Source: Streptomyces violaceoruber (GTDB lineage Bacteria; Actinomycetota; Actinomycetes; Streptomycetales; Streptomycetaceae). Taken from it: 64,000 nt of DNA. The notes beneath the pieces were generated by a model. It made no database searches. It saw only the letters and a list, made by a program, of their open reading frames with translations, and was not told where the DNA came from. Made by a program: the position numbers and the translations under genes. Positions 8,821-17,387 of the stretch are shown here, piece by piece (positions within the stretch are counted from its first letter, which is position 1; each line of letters opens with the position of its first letter). Location of the stretch: the NCBI RefSeq assembly GCF_033406955.1, contig NZ_CP137734.1:7564001-7628000 (forward strand), given 5' to 3'.

Positions 8821-9302
8821 TGGCTCGCTCCGCTCCGCGCTGCCGGGTCGGCGGGCAGCAGCTTCCAGCTGTGGGCAAGGATCACCAGGTGGGTGGTGTC
8901 CCGCGCGCCTGTGTCGGCGAGGAGTTGGTCGAGTGCGGCGCGCTGGTCGGCGGGGGCGAGCTTGGCGGCGACGGCGATATCGCGGGGGTCGCTGTGCTCG
9001 GCGACGGCCCGGAGCAGCAGCAGTTGATCCCGGCTGAGCGTCGGTGCCGGCCTGTCCGCCGTGGGCGAGGCCACCTGCCGGGTGGCGAACAGGCGGTGCA
9101 CGATCACCGGGGGCTTGCAGCGGGGCGGGCAGTGCAGGCTCTCACGGATGTCGCGCATGTACTGGCGGACGGTCACGGCCGACAGGCTGGTCTCTGCCGC
9201 AATCTCCTTGGCCGTGAGGCCGTTGGCGAGGTGCTGGGCGACGCGCTGCAGGGTCGGCGTCAGGGGCGTGATCGGTGCGCTGGTCGTCACGGGCGGGGTC
9301 AC
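8817..9302 (-). CDS. Small HTH regulator with two LuxR-like helix-turn-helix segments
   Basis: 161 residues from GTG 9302 with GAGAGAG upstream; GTG 9332 has no ribosome site. Residues 12-60 form a LuxR/GerE-like HTH (QHLANGLTAKEIAAETSL, then SAVTVRQYMRDI). Residues 90-150 repeat the same scheme more weakly (LLLLRAVAEHSDPRDIAVAAKL, then GARDTTHLVILAH). No receiver or ligand domain is present. It is translationally coupled to the GNAT-like gene. It is a candidate cluster-situated regulator acting as a DNA-binding protein; targets unknown. Confidence 0.72.
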   Translation of the reverse strand: MTPPVTTSAPITPLTPTLQRVAQHLANGLTAKEIAAETSLSAVTVRQYMRDIRESLHCPPRCKPPVIVHRLFATRQVASPTADRPAPTLSRDQLLLLRAVAEHSDPRDIAVAAKLAPADQRAALDQLLADTGARDTTHLVILAHSWKLLPADPAARSGASQ

Positions 9303-9427
9303 GGTGTCTCTCTCGGCTGAGTGGATGGTCACGGGGAGGGGTGCCGCCGGTCCCCGCGGGGGACGGGGGCCGGCGGCACGGGCCCGTGCGCGGCGATGGG
9401 GAGTCACGGGGTGCCGCGCACGGGGGC

Positions 9428-10681
9428 TCATGCGGCGGTCGGGTCGGGTCGTGCCCAGGCGGCTTCGGCGGCGAGGCGCTCGGACCACTGGATGTGGTCC
9501 TTTGCGAAGGCGGCGTCGGCCAGGCGTATGCGCTGGACTTCGCCGGTTCCGGCCGGTGGGTAGGTGTGCTGGATGTCGCGCCACAGGCGCTGGAGGATGT
9601 ACTCGCCATCGAGGGCGTTGGCGCCGTGCAGTTCCATGGCGTCCTGGGCGGACTGCATGGCCCACTGGTGGCCGAGGTATTTCGAGTTGATCAGGTCGGC
9701 GTCGCAGGGCAGGCCCTGGTCGAGGAGGTGCACGGCCTGGTAGGCGAGTATCCGGGCGGCGCGCAGGCGGGCCTCCATGTCGCCGACGCGGTCCCGCAGG
9801 ACGGGCAGGTCGGACAGGGCGCCCTGGTAGCGGGGGCGGGTCTTGAGCCGGGCGGTGGTGGTGTCCACGACGGCTTCGTGGATGCCGAGGCTGACGGCGG
9901 CCAGGTTGGGGCGGCCGTAGAGGATGCTGCTGCTCTGGGCCACGGCCAGTCCCTGGCCGATCTCCCCGACCACGTAGTCCTCGGGGACGCGGACGTGATC
10001 GAGGTCGAGGCGGCCGGCGGAGAAGCCATGCAGACCGAGCCCGGCACGGTGGTCGGAGACGGAAAGTCCGGGGCGGTCGGCTTCGACCATGAACGCGGTC
10101 AGCGCCTGCGAGGTGCTCACGCCGGGCGCGGCGGTGCGGGCGACGACGAGGTGGGCCCCCGCGATGTGGCAGTTGCCGATGTGGATCTTGCTGCCGGTGA
10201 TCACCCACTCGGTGCCGACGCGTTCGGCGGTGGTCTCGATGCCGCCGATGTGCCCGCCGGCGAGCGGTTCGGTCACGGCGATCGACAGCAGCAGGGAACC
10301 GTCCGCGACCCGGGGCAGCCAACGGCCCTTCTGCTCGTAGGTGGCGAAGTGCAGCAGGGCACCGACGGGGATGAGGGTGGCCTGCAGGATGGCCGCGGCA
10401 GCCGCCGAGACCCGCGCGATGCGGTGAACCAAGACGGTCTTGGCCACGTGTCCGGCGCCCAGCCCGCCGAAGGCGTCCGGCACGGTGACGGCGAACCAGC
10501 CCCGGGCGGCCATCAGCTCGGCTACCTTGCGCTCCACCCTGCCCGGAGCGGCCTCCATCCGCGCGGCGCGCGGCGCGACGTGCTCGGCCGCGAAGGCGTC
10601 CGCCTCCTCCCACAGCAGATCGTGGCGGGCGGTGAGGTAGGGACGCAGCGCCGGTGGAGGCGTGGTGGGTGTGGCGGACAT
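9428..10681 (-). CDS. Acyl-CoA dehydrogenase family flavoenzyme
   Basis: 417 residues from ATG 10681 behind GGGAGAGGGAG. The three ACAD regions are in order: helical N-domain (RHDLLWEEADAFAAEHVAPRAA), middle beta-domain (LLSIAVTEPLAGGHIGGIET, then GTEWVITGSKIHIGN) and the C-terminal four-helix domain with QDAMELHGANALDGEYILQR. The family oxidises acyl-CoA alpha-beta bonds with FAD; some members in natural-product clusters act on carrier-bound or peptide substrates. The catalytic Glu position near the QDAMELHG segment cannot be confirmed by eye. It lies between the GAF gene and the HTH gene in the same run. Confidence 0.9.
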   Translation of the reverse strand: MSATPTTPPPALRPYLTARHDLLWEEADAFAAEHVAPRAARMEAAPGRVERKVAELMAARGWFAVTVPDAFGGLGAGHVAKTVLVHRIARVSAAAAAILQATLIPVGALLHFATYEQKGRWLPRVADGSLLLSIAVTEPLAGGHIGGIETTAERVGTEWVITGSKIHIGNCHIAGAHLVVARTAAPGVSTSQALTAFMVEADRPGLSVSDHRAGLGLHGFSAGRLDLDHVRVPEDYVVGEIGQGLAVAQSSSILYGRPNLAAVSLGIHEAVVDTTTARLKTRPRYQGALSDLPVLRDRVGDMEARLRAARILAYQAVHLLDQGLPCDADLINSKYLGHQWAMQSAQDAMELHGANALDGEYILQRLWRDIQHTYPPAGTGEVQRIRLADAAFAKDHIQWSERLAAEAAWARPDPTAA

Positions 10682-10765
10682 GGTCTCCCTCTCCCTGGAT
10701 GAAGGTCGCAACGCGGAGCGGCCGGGGATCGCCTACGGCTCCCGGGTGGGGGGTGTGGAACGGGC

Positions 10766-11406
10766 TTAGCGGACGAGGGCCCGGGACATGTGGTCCATCA
10801 CCTGCGCGCCGGTGTTGATGGTGATGTCCCTGATCCGTCGGGCCTCGCGCAGAGGCCGCTTCTCGGGGTCGATGACGCACACCGTGCCCAGCACGGTGCC
10901 GCTTTCGTGGATCAGCGGTGCGCCGAAGTAGGAGCGGATCCCGACGGCGTCGACCACTGCGTTGCCGCTGAAGCGCGGGCTGGCGTGTACATCGTGTAGC
11001 GGGAGGGCCTTCTTGCGGGTCATGACCTCCGGGCACCAGCCGTGGTCGCGGCTCATGGTGCGGCCGACGATGACGTACCCGCTGTCCGCGGGCGGCTGGT
11101 GCAGCCCGACGAAGGTCTGCTTCTCCAAGCCCAGGTTGACGAAGCCGTACAGGAACCCGGCCTGCTCAGCCATGTCGCGGGCCAGCTCGTCGAAGTCCTC
11201 GTTGGCCACGGGGGGCACGCCCAAGCGGTTGAGCAGCTCGTAACGCTGCGCCAGTTCCAGCGTTTGCTGAGGCCGCTGGCTGGTGAGGGCGGTGCCGGGC
11301 GGGGTGAACGGGCCGCGGTTGGTGTCCCGCATGTCGCGCCGCGGCAAGGACCCTGCGGGCGGGGTGGTCTGCGGCGTGCGGTAGGGGGTGCTGGGGTGCT
11401 GTGACA
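10766..11406 (-). CDS. GAF-domain sensor protein next to the conservon
   Basis: About 213 residues. The N-terminal 50 residues are Pro/Thr-rich and disordered; the rest is a GAF domain (LNRLGVPPVANEDFDELAR near 60, FVGLHQPPADSGYVIVGRTM, HDVHASPRFSGNAVV, GIRSYFGAPLIHESGTVLGTVCVID), close to the GAF proteins often encoded with conservons. It probably binds a small ligand or heme-like cofactor; which one is unknown. It has no output domain, so it likely works with the CvnA-D proteins. The start codon touches the stop of cvnD (TGATG), giving coupling. One base of the ATG lies in that stop. Confidence 0.85.
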
Positions 11407-12078
11407 TCAGGCGTCCTGGAGGGGCGTAGAGGGGGCGTGACCAGTGCGATTGGTGGTGGCGGCGCTGTTCACGGCGTGGTCGACGAGGGCCAGCAGAACG
11501 CCGGCGACGTGATTCGTGTCGCGGGCGTCGCAGGTGACCACCGGTACGGCAGCGGGGAGTTCGAGAGCGGTGCGGACCTGCTCGGGGTGGTAGCGGTGCG
11601 CCCCGTCGAACTGATTGACGGCGACGACGAAGGGCAGGCCGATGTCCTCGAAGAAGCTGACGGGGGTGAAGCTGCTCTCCAAGCGGCGGGTGTCGACCAG
11701 GACGACCGCGCCGACGGCGCCGCGGGAGAGGTCGTACCAGAGGTCGACGAACCGGTCCTGGCCCGGCGTGCCGAACAGGAACAGCTCCAGAGGCATCGGC
11801 GCGTCGGGCAGGCTCAGGCGGCCGAAGTCAAAGGCGACCGTGGTGGTCTGCTTCGCCTCGATGCCCGCCAGGCTGTCGACGTCCGCGCTCGCCTCGGTGA
11901 GGTACTCCTCCGTGCTCAGCGGCGTGATCTCGCTGACGGCGCCCACGGCGGTGGTCTTTCCCGCGCCGAAACCGCCGGCGATCACGATCTTCAGCACGGT
12001 CGGCGCACCGGCCCGCGGGTACGGCGAACTCCGCGGCACGGCGGTCGGGTCATCCGGCCTGGGGATAGGCGACGGCAT
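11407..12078 (-). CDS. cvnD: Conservon GTP/ATP-binding protein CvnD
   Basis: 223 residues. Ras/MglA-like GTPase of the Streptomyces conservon type: Walker A GGFGAGKTT at 35-43, switch-region FGTPGQDRF near 103, and NQFD near 157 as the guanine-recognition motif. Conservon proteins CvnA-D are thought to form a membrane-associated complex that works like a G-protein-coupled sensor. Its start lies inside the end of cvnC (29-bp overlap), and its stop overlaps the GAF gene start. Confidence 0.93.
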   Translation of the reverse strand: MPSPIPRPDDPTAVPRSSPYPRAGAPTVLKIVIAGGFGAGKTTAVGAVSEITPLSTEEYLTEASADVDSLAGIEAKQTTTVAFDFGRLSLPDAPMPLELFLFGTPGQDRFVDLWYDLSRGAVGAVVLVDTRRLESSFTPVSFFEDIGLPFVVAVNQFDGAHRYHPEQVRTALELPAAVPVVTCDARDTNHVAGVLLALVDHAVNSAATTNRTGHAPSTPLQDA

Positions 12079-12457
12079 CAGGCCACTTCCTCTTCAGGCC
12101 GGCGGTAACGGCTGCCAGCAGTTGGGTAGACGGACCGGATCCTGCGCCGGTATCGGCATAGGACTGGGGCAGGGGGACGACGAGGGCGTCGGCGTCCAGG
12201 AGGTCTGAGACGAGCACTTTGACGGCGCTGACGGGCCGGCCAAGGCGTCCCGCCAGCTCGACCACCGACCGTCGGCGCTCCCGGCACAGGGCGAGGATTT
12301 CCTCGCACTCCTCGGCCTGCGCCGGGCCTGGCCTTCCCTGCCCGGCCTCCAGCACGGTTTCCAGAGCGAGCAGGTGCCGCGGCCTGGTACGCCCGCGCAC
12401 CACGGTGTACGTCCGCACGAACGCCGACTCCTCGGCCGCGCGGCCGTACGTGGTCAC
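12050..12457 (-). CDS. cvnC: Conservon DUF742 protein CvnC
   Basis: 135 residues, DUF742 family: FVRTYTVVRGRTRPRHLLALET at 13-34, then a winged-helix-like part (EECEEILALCRERRRSVVELAGRLG and VSAVKVLVSDLLDADAL). The fold suggests DNA or protein contacts, but its role in conservons is not settled. ATG 12457 overlaps the stop of cvnB by 4 bp. It is the third of four adjacent conservon genes. Confidence 0.93.
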   Translation of the reverse strand: MTTYGRAAEESAFVRTYTVVRGRTRPRHLLALETVLEAGQGRPGPAQAEECEEILALCRERRRSVVELAGRLGRPVSAVKVLVSDLLDADALVVPLPQSYADTGAGSGPSTQLLAAVTAGLKRKWPDAVAYPQAG

Positions 12458-12969
12458 CGGACCTCTCCGCCCGTGCCGACGCGGACGGGGATCACCATGT
12501 ACGGGGCGAACTTCGCAACGAGCCGGCCCATCTCGAAGCCGACGGTGCCCACGTCGGCGTCCCTGGTGGCGATGACGGCGAGGATCGTGTCCACCTCACC
12601 GCGTTCGTTACCGGGGTGGTTGTCGAAGGCCGCGCTGCACCCGGCGCTCTGTACGAAGAACAGGCAGTCGTCTCGCTCGATGATGACCTGCCGGGCCGGC
12701 CTCTTCTTGTGGCTCGGGCCGGTGATGTTCGCCGCGAGGGAGGCAACGCCGCTGAAGGCGGCCGACAGTTCGTCCGCCCAGTCCTTGTCGACGTCGCTGT
12801 CCAGCAGCCGCAGTCCGTCGCGCGAGAGCAGGACGGCGTGCGTGACGCCCTGCGTCTCGGAGGCGTACTGACGCAGCAGCCAGACCATGCTGTCCCGCTG
12901 TCCGCTTGGCGTCGTCGCAGATGCAGCGTTGCCGTCGGTCACGTTGTTCATCGCGGGGTGGGTGCTCAT
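12454..12969 (-). CDS. cvnB: Conservon roadblock/LC7-domain protein CvnB
   Basis: 171 residues. After a variable 27-residue head comes a roadblock/LC7 domain: WLLRQYASETQGVTHAVLLSRDGL at about 29-52, AAFSGVASLAANITG, and the ending VGFEMGRLVAKFAPYMV. Such proteins bind small GTPases and regulate their cycle; in conservons CvnB is the presumed partner of CvnD. The gene lies between the sensor kinase-like cvnA and cvnC, with an ATGA overlap to cvnC. Confidence 0.93.
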   Translation of the reverse strand: MSTHPAMNNVTDGNAASATTPSGQRDSMVWLLRQYASETQGVTHAVLLSRDGLRLLDSDVDKDWADELSAAFSGVASLAANITGPSHKKRPARQVIIERDDCLFFVQSAGCSAAFDNHPGNERGEVDTILAVIATRDADVGTVGFEMGRLVAKFAPYMVIPVRVGTGGEVR

Positions 12970-13035
12970 GAGGATCGCTCCAGAAGGGGGAAGGGCCAGT
13001 GGGTGTACCGGCCACCGGGAACGCGGAAGGACGGG

Positions 13036-14553
13036 TCAGGGGGTGGGGTGTTCTGTCGAGGCGGGAGAAGGACTGGCGCTGCCGCCGGCCTGGAGGCCGT
13101 TGCGGAAGGCGGCTGCGAGCCCGGGCGTCGCCGCGGACACGGGGGCTTGCTCACGCTCCTGTGGTGGACGGAAAGATCCCGTCCGGCGTGTGCGTGTCGG
13201 CAGAGCGGGCGCGTCAGTCGACTGACTTGCCTCCGCGGTCGGTGACTCAGCGACGCCACGGCGTGCGGCCTGTGCTGCCTCCGGGACGGCGGGAGTCGCG
13301 GCCACCTGCTGCGGCTGCCGCCCGGAGCCGCGAGCTTCCTCGGGCGGCGGCGGGCCCGCATCCTCGACCGATGGAATTGCTACCAGGAGCCGTGCCGGTA
13401 TGACGACCAGGGCGGTGGTGCCTCCCGTCGTATTCTCCTGCAGGAGGACGGTCATCCCGTGTGACTGGGCGATCTTCGCGGCGACCAGCAGGCCGAGCTG
13501 CCCGGCCCGGACTTGGCCGCTGACGTCGACCTCGTCCGGGGCTTTGAGCAGGTGGTTCATCTGTGCCCGTGTCTGCGGGTGCATGGGGATGGCGCGGTCC
13601 TCGACCTCGATGGCCAGCCCGTGTGGCACCCGCTGTGCGCGCACCATCACCCGCGTCTCTGGATCGGAGCACTCGCAGGCGTTCTCGATCAGCTCGGCCA
13701 GCAGGTGCGTCAGGTCCGGCCCCACATGGCCGGGCAACCCCAGCTCGGCGCCCACGGATCCGGCCGCGACGGCCACCCGCGGATACTGCACGACCTCGGA
13801 GACAGCGCCACGCAGGGCCGTTGTGACGGGAACGGGCCGGCGCACGCTGCGCAGGGACTGTCCGCCCAGGACCGCCGTGCTCTCGACCTGGCGGCGCATC
13901 CGCGTCACGAGGTGATCGATCTCGAAGATCTTGGCCAGCAGCTCCGGGTCGTCGGTCAGCATCTCCAACTGGCTCAGTGCCTGGAGTGCCTTGCTGACCA
14001 GGGCGTGCTCGCGCATGGCCAGGCGGCGAAGCACTTCCAGGAGGACCACGGACTGGGACTCGTCGTGCACGCGGATCAGCGACATGATGGCTTGCGCCTG
14101 GAGGGCACTCAGCGCGTTGTCGATCCCGGCGTTCGGGGTGGACGACTGCGCGGTGTGCGGGTCCGGCAAGGCTGGACGTTTTCCGCGGCACAGCTCGTCC
14201 GCCGACCACTGCACCGACTTCTCAACGGCTGCCGCTGCCCCTGTGACCGCTGTCAGCGCTGCTGCCTGGGACTCCGCCACTGCCGACTGCACGGCGCTGG
14301 CGACGGTGCGTGTTCCGTGTGCCGCCACCGCGACGACCCCCGCTAGTCCGCAGACCAGGCCGGCCAGGACCCAGCCGGGGCCTACGACGGACCCCGACCG
14401 GAGAGCGAAGGCGGCGAGCAGCAGCGCGGCTAGGAGTGCCAGGGGCAGTGCCACGGCGCGACGGGCGAGGTGCAGCGTGGTCGCGTCGACCGGGGGCCGC
14501 CGTCTGCGGTGGCCGGTAGCGGCCGGCCGTGCCGGGAAGGCGCTGTCAGGCAT
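13036..14553 (-). CDS. cvnA: Conservon sensor histidine kinase-like protein CvnA
   Basis: 505 residues. Two hydrophobic segments (about 30-50 and 58-77) anchor the protein. A coiled helical region follows, then a dimerisation-like segment with IDHLVTRMRRQ near 217, where the His could be the phospho-acceptor. The ATPase domain shows the N-box ELIENACECS near 289 and a G-box-like GQLGLLVAAKIAQSHGM near 346. The last 120 residues are Pro/Ala-rich and low-complexity, which is common in CvnA. It starts 27 bp after the GH15 gene, so the conservon may share a transcript with it. Confidence 0.9.
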   Translation of the reverse strand: MPDSAFPARPAATGHRRRRPPVDATTLHLARRAVALPLALLAALLLAAFALRSGSVVGPGWVLAGLVCGLAGVVAVAAHGTRTVASAVQSAVAESQAAALTAVTGAAAAVEKSVQWSADELCRGKRPALPDPHTAQSSTPNAGIDNALSALQAQAIMSLIRVHDESQSVVLLEVLRRLAMREHALVSKALQALSQLEMLTDDPELLAKIFEIDHLVTRMRRQVESTAVLGGQSLRSVRRPVPVTTALRGAVSEVVQYPRVAVAAGSVGAELGLPGHVGPDLTHLLAELIENACECSDPETRVMVRAQRVPHGLAIEVEDRAIPMHPQTRAQMNHLLKAPDEVDVSGQVRAGQLGLLVAAKIAQSHGMTVLLQENTTGGTTALVVIPARLLVAIPSVEDAGPPPPEEARGSGRQPQQVAATPAVPEAAQAARRGVAESPTAEASQSTDAPALPTRTRRTGSFRPPQEREQAPVSAATPGLAAAFRNGLQAGGSASPSPASTEHPTP

Positions 14554-14580
14554 GGGAATCCTCGTCAGGGGGTGGGGTGG

Positions 14581-16482
14581 CTAGGCGTGCTGCGGCGTCA
14601 GGTCGGCGGTGGACTGGCGCGTGCTGCGGGAGGTTGAGCGGGGTGCGGGAAGCGCGAGCGCGGCGTGGCGGGGGGAGGACTGCGTCGCCATCTGCTGAAG
14701 GAGCAGGGCGCTTTGGATCAGGCCCATGTGGCTGAACGCCTGCGGGAAGTTGCCGAGCTGTCGCTGCTGGACGGGGTCGTACTCCTCCGCCAGGAGCCCG
14801 AGGTCGTTGCGCAGAGCCAGGAGGCGTTCGAACAGGGCGCGCGCCTCGTCAAGGCGGCCGGTCAGGGCGAGGCCGTCGATGAGCCAGAAGTTGCACAGGA
14901 AGAAGGCGCCCTCGTCGCCGGTCAAGCCGTCCACCCCGACGTCCTCACCGCAGGTCGGGTACCGGTACACGAGCCCGTCGTCCGTGGAGAGTTCACGACG
15001 GACCGCATCCACGGTGCCGATGACGCGCGGGTCATCGGGCGACAGGAAGCCGGTGCGGGGGATGAGCAGGGTGGCGGCGTCCAGTTCCTGCGAGCCGTAG
15101 GATTGGGTGAAGGTGTTGCGTACCGGGTCGAAGCCCTTGTCACAGACCTCCCGGTGGATCGCCGCTCGCAGCTCGACCAGCGGGGTCACGTCGATGTTGA
15201 GGGCGCCGGCTTCGGTCAGGCGGATGGTGCGGTCGACCGCCACCCAGACCATCACCTTGGAATGGACGAAGTGTCGGCGTGCGCCGCGGATCTCCCAGAT
15301 GCCCTCGTCGGGCTCCCGCCAGCGTTGGACCAGGTGCTCGATGAGTCGCTGGTGCAGGACCGCGGTGTCGGCGCAGTGGGCGACTCCGCTCTGGTGCGCG
15401 AGGTACAGGGTGTCGATGACCTCGCCGTACACGTCCAGCTGCAGCTGGTCCGCAGCCCCGTTCCCGACCCGTACCGGAGCCGATCCCTCGTACCCGGGAA
15501 GCCAGGGAAGCTCCCGCTCCCGCAGGTCACGCTCCCCGGTGATCCCGTACATGATCTGCAGGTTCTCCGGGTCCCCGGCCACGGCCCGCAGGAGCCATCG
15601 CCGCCATGCCTGTGCCTCCTGCCGGTATCCGGTTCCCAACAGCGCGGCAAGCGTCGTGGCGGCGTCGCGCAGCCAGGTGAAGCGGTAGTCCCAGTTCCGG
15701 TCGCCTCCGATCTCCTCGGGCAGCGACGTGGTCGGTGCCGCGACGATCCCGCCGCTCGCCCCGTACGTCATCGCCTTCAACGTGATCAAGGAACGGACCA
15801 CGGCCTCGCGGTAGGGCCCGTCGTAGGTGCACGCCTGTGTCCAGTCCTGCCAGAAGGCGAGCGTCTCAGCGAGCACGGTCTCCGGATCAAGAACGTCGGG
15901 CGCGGCGGCGTGGGACGGGCCCCAGCTGAGCACGAACGCCACGCTCTGCCCGGCCCCGATGACGAAGGCGCCGACGACCACGCCGTCCTTCTCCACCTGC
16001 GGAACGCAGGTGTCGAGCCATAGAGCGTCCGCGCCGGCCTCCGCGACCATGCGCCCACCGACCTCGTGAATCCACGGGCTGACGCTGCCGTATCCCGGCC
16101 GAGGACGCATGGCCGAGACCATCTCCACCTCGCCGGTCAGGCCCTCGACGATCCGGACCACCTGCGGGGTGCCGTCGCGCGGCGGCATGAAGTCCAGGAC
16201 ACGGACCGAACCCGCCGGGGTGCGCCACACCGATTCGAGGACGAGCGAATCACCGCGGTACTGGCGCTCAGCGACCTTCTCTGAGCCGCTCCGGCCTGCG
16301 GACGAGGCCGGTGCGATCTGCCAGGAGCCGTGCTCCTGCGTACCCAGGAGCCCGGCGAAGACAGCTGGCGAGTCGAAGCGGGGCAGGCACAGCCAGTCGA
16401 TCGAACCGTCATCGCAGACGTGGGCGCTGGTCTGCGTGTCGCCGATCAGGCCGTACTGCTCGATGCGCGGAAGGCGTTTCAT
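14581..16482 (-). CDS. Glycoside hydrolase family 15 protein (glucoamylase/trehalase-like)
   Basis: 633 residues, no signal peptide, so probably cytoplasmic. The start YGLIGDTQTSAHVCDDGSIDWLCLPRFDSPAVF segment and the EEIGGDRNWDYRFTWLRDA segment near 235-255 are the hallmarks of the bacterial GH15 group, which includes glucoamylases and trehalases. The second catalytic region is DEGAFFLCNFWLIDGL near 535. The family hydrolyses alpha-glucosidic bonds by inversion. Substrate cannot be decided; actinobacterial homologues are often trehalases. The unusual point is its position directly upstream of a conservon. Confidence 0.92.
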   Translation of the reverse strand: MKRLPRIEQYGLIGDTQTSAHVCDDGSIDWLCLPRFDSPAVFAGLLGTQEHGSWQIAPASSAGRSGSEKVAERQYRGDSLVLESVWRTPAGSVRVLDFMPPRDGTPQVVRIVEGLTGEVEMVSAMRPRPGYGSVSPWIHEVGGRMVAEAGADALWLDTCVPQVEKDGVVVGAFVIGAGQSVAFVLSWGPSHAAAPDVLDPETVLAETLAFWQDWTQACTYDGPYREAVVRSLITLKAMTYGASGGIVAAPTTSLPEEIGGDRNWDYRFTWLRDAATTLAALLGTGYRQEAQAWRRWLLRAVAGDPENLQIMYGITGERDLRERELPWLPGYEGSAPVRVGNGAADQLQLDVYGEVIDTLYLAHQSGVAHCADTAVLHQRLIEHLVQRWREPDEGIWEIRGARRHFVHSKVMVWVAVDRTIRLTEAGALNIDVTPLVELRAAIHREVCDKGFDPVRNTFTQSYGSQELDAATLLIPRTGFLSPDDPRVIGTVDAVRRELSTDDGLVYRYPTCGEDVGVDGLTGDEGAFFLCNFWLIDGLALTGRLDEARALFERLLALRNDLGLLAEEYDPVQQRQLGNFPQAFSHMGLIQSALLLQQMATQSSPRHAALALPAPRSTSRSTRQSTADLTPQHA

Positions 16483-16530
16483 CGTGTAGATCTCCGTTGA
16501 GCCCCGCGAACGGGGTGGGCTTCAGAGCCG

Positions 16531-16707
16531 TCAGGGGCGGCCGGTGAACTGTCGGTGAGGCGGGGCATTGCCGAGGCGGTGACTCGATCTGCGCAGGTGA
16601 GGTCTCCTCGCCGACTTGCGGGGACTGATGGCGCGGTCACCGCGGAGAACCAGCCACGCTGTAGGACCGAGGATCAGGGCAATCAGAACCGCTCCGGTCA
16701 CGGTCAT
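16531..16707 (-). CDS. Small single-span membrane protein coupled to the DUF6415 gene
   Basis: 58 residues. Residues 1-22 form a hydrophobic segment (MTVTGAVLIALILGPTAWLVL) followed by a very basic tail rich in Arg and Ser, so an N-out/C-in protein with a positive cytoplasmic tail is likely. There is no good ribosome site, but its ATG overlaps the TGA of the upstream DUF6415 gene (ATGA), a strong sign of coupled translation. No family recognised. Confidence 0.6.
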   Translation of the reverse strand: MTVTGAVLIALILGPTAWLVLRGDRAISPRKSARRPHLRRSSHRLGNAPPHRQFTGRP

Positions 16708-17198
16708 GCCCGCGGTACGGAGGCAGCTAGGACGAGGCAGGCGAGTGCAAGGGCGAAGACCGCGCCACGCAGGATGTTGATTCGAGGCGTCCACCGACGC
16801 CGTCCTTGCTGCTGCTTCGCACGGCCGCTGCCGCAGGTCTCCACTGTTGCGGCGAGCTCCTGGGTCGCCTTGGCGAGTTGGACCAGGTACACCCTGCTGG
16901 GCACATAGCCGTCGGGGGCCCCCGCCGAGCCGAGTTGCTGGGCGTGGCGCAGAACCGGTGTCTCCTTCGGCACCATGACGCCGAGTCGGTTGATGTGACC
17001 CCGCAGACGCCTTGCGAGGTCTTCCACGTCAGCAGCGGTCTCCGGCAGCGGTGATTCCTCGTCCAGCACGAGCGCCACCGTCTCCGCCGTGGCCACCGCT
17101 TGATCGGTCGCCCGGACCGGCTCGTCGGTGACGCGAACCTTCCTGCTGGGCGCGACGCGCTGACCGTCCGCCTGCCGTGGAGCCAGCGAAAGACGCAT
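16704..17198 (-). CDS. DUF6415-like protein with C-terminal membrane anchor
   Basis: 164 residues from ATG 17198, with AGGAG 6 bp upstream. The middle (DVEDLARRLRGHINRLGVMVPKE near 60-82, then YLVQLAKATQELAATVETC) fits the helical DUF6415 family, found near Streptomyces natural-product clusters. The last 25 residues hold a hydrophobic helix (RGAVFALALACLVLAAS), so the protein is tail-anchored. Function unknown. It is the first gene of the minus-strand run that ends with the lanthipeptide cluster and is divergent from an XRE/TPR regulator gene. Confidence 0.75.
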   Translation of the reverse strand: MRLSLAPRQADGQRVAPSRKVRVTDEPVRATDQAVATAETVALVLDEESPLPETAADVEDLARRLRGHINRLGVMVPKETPVLRHAQQLGSAGAPDGYVPSRVYLVQLAKATQELAATVETCGSGRAKQQQGRRRWTPRINILRGAVFALALACLVLAASVPRA

Positions 17199-17387
17199 GT
17201 CACAACTCCTGTTTGCATCAAGCCAAGTTGACTGAGGTTCACCGTGCGGCGGCGTCGGTTGTCGTGCAAAGTGAGTGATCTGGTGGCTACGTTGAGCGAA
17301 CCGTGAATCGCCGCCGAGGGGTATGCCTGCGCGACTCCCGGGGCCGTCAAAGACGTCAAAGATCATTTCGGAACCGAGGGACAACCC

